Assembly: GCF_012952295.1 (NCBI RefSeq) | Contig: NZ_JABBCH010000023.1 | Span: 1-46,883, forward strand | From: Crystallibacter degradans | GTDB taxonomy: Bacteria > Actinomycetota > Actinomycetes > Actinomycetales > Micrococcaceae | Direction: 5' to 3' | DNA: 46,883 nucleotides | Shown: in pieces, positions 40,205 through 46,883 of the stretch | Layout of the letters: every line of letters starts with the position of its first letter | Position numbering within the stretch: the stretch's first letter is position 1 | Position numbers and translations under genes: made by a program | Notes under the pieces: generated by a model | Told to the model about the DNA's origin: nothing | Databases searched by the model: none | What the model saw: the letters and a program-made list of their open reading frames with translations, nothing else

Positions 40205-40424
40205 TGGAGTCCTGCCTTTTGTGTCTTATACAAGATACCGGTGTTCAGCGAGGAGAGCCGCTGGCCGTCCGGCTTGCTGTCTGCGTACTTAGTCTACGAC
40301 CAGGCACTCCGGCAGCCCGCGGACCAGGGAGGCCGTGCGCTTTCCACGGGTTGGAGTGTACAAGGGCGGAAGGCGAAGGCCCGGTTTCTTCTTCTACCCG
40401 GCTTGGTGCCGGGCTTCGTCCGAC

Positions 40425-41012
40425 TTATGCGTTTCCTGTTGCGCTGTCAGGGAACTTCAGGCCGGACATGATGACGGCGACGAGCCGGTGGACGGCTTCC
40501 TGGGATGACAGGGTGTTTGCCGCTGCGAGGGCGTGCAGGCAGTAGACCGCAAGCTCCTCCGGCGCAACATCATTCCGCAGGTCACCGGCGGCCGCCGTCT
40601 CGCCGATAAGATCCCGGATGAAATCCTGGAGATGCTGTTGGGCTCGGGAAACATGCCCGCCATGGTGCAACAAGGCAGCGAGTTCGGTGCCGTGATGCTG
40701 ATAAGAGATTCGCGCGTAGGCTTCCAGGACGGCTTTGAGCCGCTCGGCAGGGTTGCCGGCCCCGTGCCGGATCCCGGCCAGCTGTTCAAGATGGCCGGTG
40801 ACTTGGCGTTCGTGCCAGGCAGCCATGATCGCATCCACATCCGGGAAATATTTGTAAAGCGTGGCTCTTCCGATGCCGACCGCCTCGGCGACCTGGGTCA
40901 TCGTCACCGAGGCAAGCCCGTGCCTGTGCACGAGGTCTGCAGTCGCCTCCAGTGTTGCAGCCCGTACGGCATCGCGGTGGGCCGCTATCGTCTCGTTCCA
41001 CAGTTTGGGCAC
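40425..41012 (-). CDS. TetR-family transcriptional regulator
   Basis: A 195-residue regulator from GTG 41012. The N-terminal helix-turn-helix (VTMTQVAEAVGIGRATLYKYFPDVDAIMAAW, about residues 35-65) is typical. The C-terminal ligand domain has several His residues (ISYQHHGTELAALLHHGGH) and one Cys. It diverges from two small membrane-protein genes, 113 bases away, which are its likely targets. The ligand is unknown; the His cluster could bind metal but this is a guess. Confidence 0.9.
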   Translation of the reverse strand: MPKLWNETIAAHRDAVRAATLEATADLVHRHGLASVTMTQVAEAVGIGRATLYKYFPDVDAIMAAWHERQVTGHLEQLAGIRHGAGNPAERLKAVLEAYARISYQHHGTELAALLHHGGHVSRAQQHLQDFIRDLIGETAAAGDLRNDVAPEELAVYCLHALAAANTLSSQEAVHRLVAVIMSGLKFPDSATGNA

Positions 41013-41124
41013 GCTTTTAGTTTAGGGTGCGCGGTAAGACCGGCAGCGATCAAGACACTTTGTATCGTAAAATAATGTTGTCGACCGCCGTTGATGCCAG
41101 CCCTTTAAGAGGAGAACCCCGCTC

Positions 41125-41334
41125 ATGGACGAACCGCACAACAATCCCCGGCAGGACCCGCAGACCGGTTCAGGCCGCGATTCCGCTCCGCGGACGCCGC
41201 GCTGGGTATACGTCTTCGGAATCATCGCCGCCGTCCTCGTCCTGGCGTTTGCGATCTTCCACCTTGCCGGCGGTGGCCTCGGCAGGCATGCTCCGGCCTC
41301 CAGCGGCTGGGAGTACGGCGTGCAGCAGTCATGA
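41125..41334 (+). CDS. Small single-helix membrane protein
   Basis: A 69-residue protein from ATG 41125, preceded by AGAGGAGA. A hydrophilic N-terminus (to about residue 26), one membrane helix (about 28-49) and a short outer tail make up the whole chain. The next gene starts in an ATGA overlap, so the two are cotranscribed and coupled. I recognise no family. It is probably controlled by the divergent TetR regulator. Confidence 0.78.
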   Translation: MDEPHNNPRQDPQTGSGRDSAPRTPRWVYVFGIIAAVLVLAFAIFHLAGGGLGRHAPASSGWEYGVQQS

Positions 41335-41858
41335 AAATGCCTCCGCGGCTTCGGAAACTGGCCCTCACCGCCCACGTCACGGCGCCCGTTGGCTGGCTTG
41401 GTGCCGTGGCCGGTTTCCTGGTCCTGGCCATCGCGGGCCTGGGCAGCAGGGATCTGCAGACCGTGCGCGCTGCCTACATTTCCATGGAACTCATCGGCTG
41501 GTTCGCCATCGTCCCGCTGAGCCTTGCGTCGTTGCTGACCGGAGTTATCCAGGCACTGGGCACTGTTTGGGGGCTGTTCCGGCACTACTGGGTGCTTGCG
41601 AAACTACTGATAACCGTCGTCGCCAGTTTCCTCCTGGTCGTACACATGCAGCCGGTCAGCCTAATGGCCGATCGGGCTGCCGGGACGTCCTTGTCCTTCG
41701 CCGACCCGGACGGACTGAAGGTCCAGCTGCTCGCTGACGCCGGCGCCGCCTTGGCTGTTCTGCTCGTGGCCGTAGTGCTCTCGATTTACAAGCCCCAGGG
41801 CAGGACCCGGTACGGGTGGCGCAAACAGCAGGAACAGCGCGCGGCGCTGCTGCCGTAA
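41331..41858 (+). CDS. DUF2269-like integral membrane protein
   Basis: A 175-residue protein with four membrane helices (about 8-35, 48-72, 83-105, 131-152). The opening ALTAHVTAPVGWLGAVAGFLVL, with its His in helix 1, and the HMQPVSLMADRAA stretch match actinobacterial membrane proteins of the DUF2269 type. It is coupled to the preceding small protein by ATGA. Function is unknown; conserved His residues near the membrane have suggested haem or metal binding in such proteins. That is not shown here. Confidence 0.82.
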   Translation: MKMPPRLRKLALTAHVTAPVGWLGAVAGFLVLAIAGLGSRDLQTVRAAYISMELIGWFAIVPLSLASLLTGVIQALGTVWGLFRHYWVLAKLLITVVASFLLVVHMQPVSLMADRAAGTSLSFADPDGLKVQLLADAGAALAVLLVAVVLSIYKPQGRTRYGWRKQQEQRAALLP

Positions 41859-42021
41859 GGCTGCGCCGGCACAGGCGGGTACGCGACCTTCAAGCCTTCC
41901 ACCGCTGCCCCACCGTGGCGCCCGCATTCGTCCCTGCACCGGCATAATGAGTCTGGCTGGAAGCAGCCGTTTCCATCATTTCATTCGGTTCCGGCCGGTT
42001 TAGAGAACGAGGACACTAAAC

Positions 42022-42327
42022 ATGAACGCTCTGATTTGGGCCGTCACAAACCCGTTTCCGGACCAAGGAACGGATTTACGCCCTGGTCTGGAACCGGACC
42101 AGGTGACCCCCGGTGCCCTCGGTTTCTTCGCCACGTTCTTTCTGGTCGTCGCCGTTGTGTTACTGATGCGCTCCATGGCTTCCCACATTCGGAAAGTCCG
42201 TTATCGTTCAATGGTCCTCGAACGTCGGGAGCCAGGCTCCCCGCTGCCGGGATCCCAACGGTCGACACCGCGGATGGGCGGTCGATCAGGACAGGCGGCA
42301 GGCCGTTCTCCGAGGACACCGCTTTGA
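42022..42327 (+). CDS. Small membrane protein with basic tail
   Basis: A 101-residue protein from ATG 42022. One membrane helix (about 31-50, GALGFFATFFLVVAVVLLM) follows an acidic, Pro-rich N-terminus, then RSMASHIRKVRYR and a basic tail. The DQVTPGALGFxxTFFL region is a pattern I associate with widespread actinobacterial proteins of unknown function. GAGGAC lies about ten bases before the start. Confidence 0.72.
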   Translation: MNALIWAVTNPFPDQGTDLRPGLEPDQVTPGALGFFATFFLVVAVVLLMRSMASHIRKVRYRSMVLERREPGSPLPGSQRSTPRMGGRSGQAAGRSPRTPL

Positions 42328-42537
42328 CAGGCGTGAAGACGGACTGAGTTGCTGCGGCAAGCCCGGCAGGTAGCTTGCCCTGACAGCCCTTGCTTGCCAT
42401 CGGGAGCTGAAAGAGTGACAGCAGTCAAGAATCGACCCTCCCACGCCCCGGCCCCGTTGAAGATTGCCGGAGACCGCCGCCCGCTTCGTTGTTCACGGAT
42501 TTGTCCGGCAACGGCGAGAGGGCTTGCCGCTCCTCCT

Positions 42538-42554
42538 GGAATGATTCTCATTTA
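42538..42554. promoter_or_regulatory. Zur/Fur-type box
   Basis: AATGA-TTC-TCATT (42540-42552) is a perfect dyad of the Zur/Fur box type. It lies 54 bases before the zinc-binding lipoprotein gene and implies repression under zinc sufficiency. Confidence 0.75.
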
Positions 42555-42605
42555 CAATGTAGAGGTTGAACATGATTCCATTCCCTTGACTTTGAGGATT
42601 TTCCA

Positions 42606-43523
42606 ATGCGCCGTACCCCTGCCCTTTTGCGCATCTCCGCCGCTGCCGGTGTCCTGCTACTTTCTGCCTGCAGCCAACCCACGGGTGGATCTGCCGGGCC
42701 GGAGACATCCGATACCTCCGCGGCGATCAGCGTTGTGACGAGTACAAACGTCTATAGCGACATCGTCCGGACGATCGGCGGGGACCAAGTCGAGGTAACG
42801 CCCATCATCACTAAAATCAGCCAGGATCCGCATTCTTATGAGCCCACGGTGCGGGATAGGCTGGCGGTCTCGGAAGCCGACCTCGTTGTCAGCAACGGAG
42901 GAGGTTACGATCCCTTCCTCGACACCCTTACTGACAGTCTTGGTCTTGGTCCGGCCAAAATTATCGATGCGGTGGAGGTCTCCGGCGAACACAGCAGCGG
43001 CTCCAACGAGCATGTCTGGTATGACATGCCATCCGTTGCGGCGGTTGCCGATCTGGTTGCTTCGCGGCTCGGTGGCCTTGATGCCGAAAACGCCGAACTT
43101 TTCACCGAGAACGCTGAACGCTTCAAGGCCGACATCGGGCAGATCTCCGACAAACTGGCGGACGTTAAGTCCACGCATGAGGGAGAAGGCGTAGCCCTCA
43201 CCGAGCCGCTGCCGGCATACATGCTTGAAGCTGCCGGGTTGGTGAACCGGACCCCCGAAGATTTTCTGGAAGCGGTCGAGGAAGGCAATGATGCACCGGC
43301 AGGGGCCTTGAAGGAAACCGTTGACCTCATGTCATCCGACAGCGTACGTTTCCTGGCCTTCAACAACCAGACTTCCGGTCCACAGACCGAGTCGGTCCGG
43401 GAGGCTGCCGATGTAGCCAAACTGCCGGTTGTCGAGTTCAGCGAGACGCTGCCCGAAGGTACAACATTCGTTCAATGGATGAATGAGAATGCCGACAACA
43501 TCGCTGGCGCCCTTCGGTCATAG
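42606..43523 (+). CDS. znuA: Zinc-binding ABC lipoprotein (ZnuA-like), orphan
   Basis: A 305-residue cluster A-I substrate-binding protein from ATG 42606. The signal peptide ends in the lipobox LLSAC, giving lipidated C22. Metal-ligand motifs are QDPHSYEP, HVWYDMP and TEPLPAYML, plus a C-terminal FVQWM region, as in ZnuA/TroA-type Zn or Mn binders. The Zur-type box upstream supports zinc. No permease or ATPase gene follows; the next gene is convergent. It must therefore use a transporter encoded elsewhere, or act as an extracytoplasmic zinc buffer. Confidence 0.9.
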   Translation: MRRTPALLRISAAAGVLLLSACSQPTGGSAGPETSDTSAAISVVTSTNVYSDIVRTIGGDQVEVTPIITKISQDPHSYEPTVRDRLAVSEADLVVSNGGGYDPFLDTLTDSLGLGPAKIIDAVEVSGEHSSGSNEHVWYDMPSVAAVADLVASRLGGLDAENAELFTENAERFKADIGQISDKLADVKSTHEGEGVALTEPLPAYMLEAAGLVNRTPEDFLEAVEEGNDAPAGALKETVDLMSSDSVRFLAFNNQTSGPQTESVREAADVAKLPVVEFSETLPEGTTFVQWMNENADNIAGALRS

Positions 43524-43544
43524 CAGCGGGGACAATGATCGACG

Positions 43545-43579
43545 GTCATGCCGCCGGACCGTGAGCCCGGCGGCATGAC
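43545..43579. terminator. Bidirectional hairpin terminator
   Basis: A perfect 13-bp stem (43545-43557 with 43567-43579) with a 9-base loop lies between the convergent znuA-like and DUF305 genes. It has no long T run, as is usual in GC-rich actinobacteria. Confidence 0.75.
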
Positions 43580-43601
43580 GCAGCAAGCTTAAAGGCGCGG
43601 T

Positions 43602-44263
43602 TCAGTCCTCCCCCTCCTGTGCAGAGAGCCAGGTGCGGAAGTCCACAACTTCCGCTTCCTGATTCAGGATTCCAGTAGCCGCAGCCACCCGCAGCTCGGC
43701 ATGGGGCGCCCTGGACTGCGGCTCCAGGAACTCGATGATCCCGCCCTGGTGATGAGGGATCATACGCACGACGAAGGCTTTATCAAAGCCCTCGCCTTCT
43801 TCGACCCGGCGCAGTTCTTCGATCATTTGTTCTGTTTCACGGTCCATCTTTGCCATTTCCCGACGGGCTTCACGGGGAGCTTCCTCCTTCGCCTCCTCGG
43901 GGGTCAGGCCGTGCCATTCATCCAGCCACCGGGTGAACTGGTCGATCTGGTGCTGCTGGTTGGCGATGATGTTCTCGGCATGGGTACGGATGTCCGGGCT
44001 CTCGCCCCGCTCAAGGTCGAGCTCAGCCATTTGAATGGCGGCACGGTGATGCGGAATGATCGCCGTCATGAAGGTTACTTCGAGGTCTTTGCCTTCCAGA
44101 TTGGCCAGGGTTTCGCCGAACTCGGCTCCGGCTGCTCCCCCGATTCAGCCGTCCGGCCTGTGTCAGCACTGTCGCCGGCACTTCCGTTGCGGCAGTTGCT
44201 ACCGGGGTGCTGCCCAGCATGGCGGCGGAAACTACAGCCGCGGCGGGCGTGATTACTTTGCAT
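43602..44263 (-). pseudogene. Secreted DUF305 protein with broken leader
   Basis: The 155-residue C-terminal frame (43602-44069) is a complete two-repeat DUF305 domain: IIPHHRAAIQMAELDLERG, then RMIPHHQGGIIEFLEPQ. Just upstream its frame continues as EFGETLANLEGKDLEVTF, but with no start codon and a stop near 44112. The signal peptide (AAAVVSAAMLGSTPVATAAT) lies in a second frame, and the linker ADTGRTAESG in a third. The ATG at 44069 has no ribosome binding site. I read this as a secreted DUF305 gene inactivated by small indels in its leader. Translation from 44069 as a cytosolic protein is the alternative. It is the DUF305 gene of copper module copy B. Confidence 0.7.
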
Positions 44264-44366
44264 CGTCTTACGTTTTTCGTTCACGTTCGTGTTTTGGTTC
44301 CCGCCACCGGGCAAGAGGACGTCCCCCTGGGACCTCCCCTCACCCTGGCGGGACTTGGGCCGCTGG

Positions 44367-44774
44367 TTAGCCCAGTGAGCCCAGCAGCTCTGCGCAGGCC
44401 TGTTCACAGCGGCGGCAGGCCTCGGCGCAGACGCGGCAGTGGTCGTGCATGGAGGCGTGCCGTTCGCATTCGTCGGCGCAGGCCTTGCAGACGGTCCGGC
44501 AGGCTTCCAGGACGGCGCGGGTGACGTTGGCGTCGTACCCGGTATGGCGGGAGAGCGTGTTGCCGGTGGTGACGCAGATGTCGGCGCAATCGAGGTTGGT
44601 GCGGATGCACTTGGTCAGCTCCGCGACCATGTCTTCGCTGAGGCACGCATCCGCGCAGGCTGTGCAGGTCTGTGCGCATTCGAAGCAGGCCCGGATGCAG
44701 TCGGCAAGTTTGGCCTTGTCGATGTCTCCCAGGTCCTTGGGGTACGTGTCGAGCATTGTCTGTACATGTGTCAT
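44367..44774 (-). CDS. Four-helix-bundle copper-storage protein (Csp-like)
   Basis: A 135-residue protein from ATG 44774, preceded by GGAGAAG. It has 18 cysteines, mostly in CxxxC or CxxC steps along four helices: C26, C30, C33, C37, C40, C44, C56, C63, C67, C92, C96, C99, C103, C113, C116, C120, C123 and C127. This is the pattern of the DUF326/Csp family, whose Cys-lined bundle stores many Cu(I) ions. No signal peptide is present, which suggests a cytosolic form. It is the intact copy of the pseudogene at 1287-1693. The gene order, small membrane protein then Csp then DUF305, repeats that of copy A. Confidence 0.93.
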   Translation of the reverse strand: MTHVQTMLDTYPKDLGDIDKAKLADCIRACFECAQTCTACADACLSEDMVAELTKCIRTNLDCADICVTTGNTLSRHTGYDANVTRAVLEACRTVCKACADECERHASMHDHCRVCAEACRRCEQACAELLGSLG

Positions 44775-44936
44775 TGTTCTTCTCCGATTCGTTCTAGGTG
44801 TCACCGGTGTGGCGGCTGTGCCTCCACCGGTTTCGGTACGGTGCGTTTTGCCTGTTTTGTTGCCGGATCCTGTCTGCCCCCGTTGAAAACGCCGAAACGG
44901 TCGCCAGCGACGGCATCCAGCGGCACGGGGCCCGGT

Positions 44937-45395
44937 TTATGTCCGGCTGATCGACATCTCGATAAGGGATGGGGACGGCGGAAGCGGCCCCGGAACCATG
45001 GCTATCGGTGACGGTGCTGCTGCGGGCGGATCCGTCAGCGCAGGCTCAGGCAGGGCCAAAACGGCCTGCCCTTCCGGGCGCTGGGCGGCTGCATAGGTGG
45101 CCGGCGTCGCGTACTCTCCACAGCAGTTGTGGCGGTGGCCTTCGCCATGAGGTGCCGGGCCTGCCGTGTCCAGCGCGGGTCCGTTGCCCGGAGCCGTTCC
45201 AGGCTTTACGTGGTCGGCATGCCCGGTTGCCGCTGCTGGCTCCGCAGAAAACCGGCCACCTGCTTCCGGCTGCCCGGTGACGCACACGGACACCACACTC
45301 ACAACGAGGAGCGTGAGGGCCAAACCGGCAAGGATGTTTCGCCAGGACTCCACCAGGTGAAGCATCGCTGCAGGACGTCTCGTAAGCCGGATCAT
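44937..45395 (-). CDS. Small membrane-anchored protein, DUF6153-like, copy B
   Basis: A 152-residue protein from ATG 45395, with GGAAGG just upstream. It has the same basic start as copy A (MIRLTRRPAAML), one helix (about 16-38) and a Pro-rich outer region. His residues (GHADHVK, GEGHRHNCC) and the C-terminus SLIEMSISRT are conserved. Copies A and B are most alike at the two ends. The HRHNCC segment is the only obvious metal-binding candidate. Function is unknown; the family label is tentative. Confidence 0.76.
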   Translation of the reverse strand: MIRLTRRPAAMLHLVESWRNILAGLALTLLVVSVVSVCVTGQPEAGGRFSAEPAAATGHADHVKPGTAPGNGPALDTAGPAPHGEGHRHNCCGEYATPATYAAAQRPEGQAVLALPEPALTDPPAAAPSPIAMVPGPLPPSPSLIEMSISRT

Positions 45396-45514
45396 GATCC
45401 TTCCGTAGGGACGAACATGTGTGGCCCACACTACCCATGCATCTCAAGTCCGGCTACCCCAAAAGTCGAACCGGCCGCCCACTAACGGAGGTCCGTTCGT
45501 AGGCCTGCAACACC

Positions 45515-45543
45515 TTGACTGATACCCCACCGGGGTATACAGT
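45515..45543 (+). promoter_or_regulatory. CsoR-type operator and promoter
   Basis: ATACCCC-ACC-GGGGTAT (45522-45538) is a perfect 7-3-7 dyad of the kind bound by the copper-sensing repressor CsoR. It lies between TTGACT (-35, 45515-45520) and a TACAGT-like -10 (45538-45543), 136 bases before the CopZ start. No csoR gene is in the window. Confidence 0.8.
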
Positions 45544-45678
45544 GGGATGTACCGGAAACAAGCGTCGGACTTTCCTTTCCCCTACGCCCTGACGGTCCAC
45601 ACAAGGCTAAAGCGGAGCCTCCCGCTCGGTGGAGGTGCCCGCAGGACCTGAACTCGGAACCCCGTTGAGGAGATTATT

Positions 45679-46014
45679 ATGTGTGGTACATCCAACCGTG
45701 AGTTGCCCGTGGCCCGGATGTCGGCTCGCTGCTCCTGCTGCTCATCGGAGCGGGACACCGGGACCGAAAACGAGGCAAAGGCCGAAAGCGATAAGATTTC
45801 GGCGCAGTTCCAAGTCACCGGCATGACGTGCGGCCACTGCGCCTCGAGCGTCTCGGGAGAACTGGGCAAACTCGAGGGCGTGAGCAACGTCGCCGTAGCA
45901 CTCGTACCCGGGGGCAGTTCCACCGTCACCGTCTACGGCGGCGGAAAGCCGGACCGGGAGGCTCTGCGTGCTGCTGTTGCGGAAGCAGGATACCAACTCG
46001 CCGAAAGCAAGTAG
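45679..46014 (+). CDS. copZ: CopZ-like copper chaperone (HMA domain)
   Basis: A 111-residue protein from ATG 45679, preceded by AGGAG. The HMA domain (about residues 42-109) has the Cu(I)-binding loop GMTCGHC (C51, C54) and the GYQLAE end. The N-terminal 40-residue extension is unusual for CopZ and contains C2, C18, C20 and C21 (RCSCCSS), a second possible metal site. The family passes Cu(I) to P1B ATPases. It probably serves the ATPase beginning at 46829 and the one at 16423, whose own HMA-like domain lacks Cys. The CsoR-type operator implies copper induction. Confidence 0.92.
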   Translation: MCGTSNRELPVARMSARCSCCSSERDTGTENEAKAESDKISAQFQVTGMTCGHCASSVSGELGKLEGVSNVAVALVPGGSSTVTVYGGGKPDREALRAAVAEAGYQLAESK

Positions 46015-46021
46015 CAGCTCC

Positions 46022-46056
46022 GTCCACGTAGCCCGCAATTCGCCGGCTACGTGGAC
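46022..46056 (+). terminator. Hairpin terminator after copZ
   Basis: A perfect 12-bp stem (46022-46033 with 46045-46056) with an 11-base loop starts 7 bases after the copZ stop. There is no T tract. Confidence 0.78.
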
Positions 46057-46152
46057 ATCTGCTACGCGTTGGAACGACAAGGGAATCACGAAGGCTCCCC
46101 TGTTCGCTGCGAGCCTTGGCCGCATTGCTGCCGAAGGCTAATGGCAACCCGG

Positions 46153-46170
46153 GAGCATACATGTATGCTC
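46153..46170. promoter_or_regulatory. 18-bp perfect palindrome, probable operator
   Basis: GAGCATACATGTATGCTC is its own reverse complement. It lies 51 bases before the preferred start of the next gene. The ATACATGTAT core resembles sites of ArsR/SmtB-type metal repressors; this comparison is from memory. No such regulator gene is in the window. Confidence 0.6.
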
Positions 46171-46221
46171 AGAGCTGGAGCCCGGCGTGATTTTCGGATC
46201 GATGATCAGGGGGTAAGGACT

Positions 46222-46686
46222 GTGCCTGGAGAGCGGCGCGGCAAGCGCTCCCCTTTGTCTGCATGGCTCACGGCCCTAGCCGTGCTCGCCCTTATTGCCA
46301 CAGGCATAATCGGCTTGCAGATGAACTCGCATCAACGGTCCGAGACCTTCGGATGGAGCGATCACCTCGCATCGTTCACCCTGATGAATTCGGAATCTGA
46401 CGAGGGTGGTCACAACCTCTCCGAAGACGTGGGCTCCGCCGCGAACGACATGACATCAGTTACGCCCGGGGACTTGGCGCCCTCTGGCCATTGCCCACAC
46501 GGCGACGGCCAGGAAGCCAAGTGCTCTACTGGCATAGCCCCTGCGGTGTTGACGGAGTCCTTGTCAGATAGACCCGATTTCAGCCCCACCTTCATGGTGG
46601 CGGGTCCGCCGGCTGCTACGGCTGACACATCCAAGACGCACGCGTACCCCGTCTCCCTCCTTCAGCTTTCCACCAGCCGCGTTTAG
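46222..46686 (+). CDS. Small membrane-anchored protein, third family member
   Basis: A 154-residue protein. I choose GTG 46222 (GGGGGTAAGGA upstream) because ATG 46165 falls inside the palindrome. It has a basic start (ERRGKRS), one helix (about 13-34), a polar outer region with HCPHGDGQEAKC, and the C-terminus SLLQLSTSRV. That ending parallels SLIQLSISRT and SLIEMSISRT of the proteins at 1943 and 44937. The middle has diverged, but it keeps a His/Cys cluster in the equivalent place. Function is unknown; the repeated link to copper genes is the main clue. It precedes a probable P-type ATPase on the same strand. Confidence 0.72.
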   Translation: MPGERRGKRSPLSAWLTALAVLALIATGIIGLQMNSHQRSETFGWSDHLASFTLMNSESDEGGHNLSEDVGSAANDMTSVTPGDLAPSGHCPHGDGQEAKCSTGIAPAVLTESLSDRPDFSPTFMVAGPPAATADTSKTHAYPVSLLQLSTSRV

Positions 46687-46828
46687 GACAACTTTGACCT
46701 CATCTGTTGGTGCTGGGCACCAGCGGATCGGGCCCTTTCCGCCACCGCATGTTCCTGGCGGGCAATCACGCTGAGCTGGAACTTCCGCATCGCTTGAGCA
46801 ACGTCAATTCCGAGAGGAACAAATCCCC

Positions 46829-46883
46829 GTGAATCGAAAAACCCAAACCGCGGTCATGGAGGTATCCGGTGTCCACCGGGCCT
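46829..46883 (+). CDS. Start of a probable heavy-metal P-type ATPase (truncated by window end)
   Basis: Eighteen codons from GTG 46829, with GAGAGGAAC upstream, read MNRKTQTAVMEVSGVHRA before the window ends. The TAVMEVSGV opening resembles the first strand of an HMA-like N-terminal domain in actinobacterial copper ATPases. Position after copZ and the membrane-anchored protein fits. The identification rests on 18 residues and is tentative. Confidence 0.4.
   Translation, partial: MNRKTQTAVMEVSGVHRA

Noticed and set aside
41040-41090. TetR operator between the regulator and the small membrane proteins.
   Set aside because: An AT-rich stretch is present, but I could not find a convincing dyad.

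Overview
The window is high-GC DNA with actinobacterial codon use, Shine-Dalgarno starts, frequent GTG starts and ATGA gene overlaps. Its content resembles an accessory region (plasmid or genomic island) of an Arthrobacter-like Micrococcaceae. That assignment is inference from gene families; no rRNA, tRNA, replication or conjugation gene is visible.

Layout. (1) 1-127 is the tandem-repeat end of an IS21-type element, and a single inverted copy lies at 30898-30935, so about 30.8 kb sits between two outward-facing IS ends. (2) 478-2490 (minus strand) is a copper module: a DUF305 membrane protein, a Cys-rich four-helix copper-storage protein broken by a one-base deletion, and a small membrane-anchored protein. 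A second copy lies at 43602-45480; there the copper-storage gene is intact but the DUF305 gene has lost its leader frame. (3) 2689-3963 is an amino-acid permease. (4) 4872-9137 is a mercury operon: merR diverges from merA, merB and a MerA-like flavoprotein, with three MerR-type operators between merR and merA.

(5) 10041-22808 is the core copper-resistance island. It holds an Asp-box propeller, a CopC-CopD fusion, a BlaI/CopY-family repressor overlapping an M56 metalloprotease, a Met/His-repeat exported protein with two tiny membrane proteins, a Cu+ P1B-ATPase carrying its own cupredoxin domain, Lgt, a SHOCT protein and a multicopper oxidase. Five copies of a TACTATG-N3-CATAGTA-like operator precede the transcription units here. 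This suggests one dispersed regulon controlled by the BlaI-like repressor and its membrane protease.

(6) 23624-31490 is mosaic and decayed: a matrixin-like protease, a Mu/TniA-type transposase relic, a frameshifted DUF418 gene, an intact response regulator-kinase pair, and a shredded flagellar ATPase gene. (7) 31489-42327 carries a 1408-residue Pls/PosA-type non-ribosomal peptide synthetase (adenylation, carrier, six membrane helices, three soluble domains) divergent from a DUF418 gene. A K+-channel-like protein, an aldo/keto reductase, an LspA-like protein with both catalytic Asp replaced by Glu, a TetR regulator and small membrane proteins follow.

(8) 42540-46883 returns to metals: a Zur-type box before an orphan zinc-binding lipoprotein, the second copper module, a CsoR-type operator before a CopZ-like chaperone, a third member of the small membrane-anchored family, and the first codons of a probable P-type ATPase at the window edge. 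Copper export, oxidation, storage and chaperoning, together with lipoprotein maturation and mercury detoxification, make the region look like a metal-resistance element.
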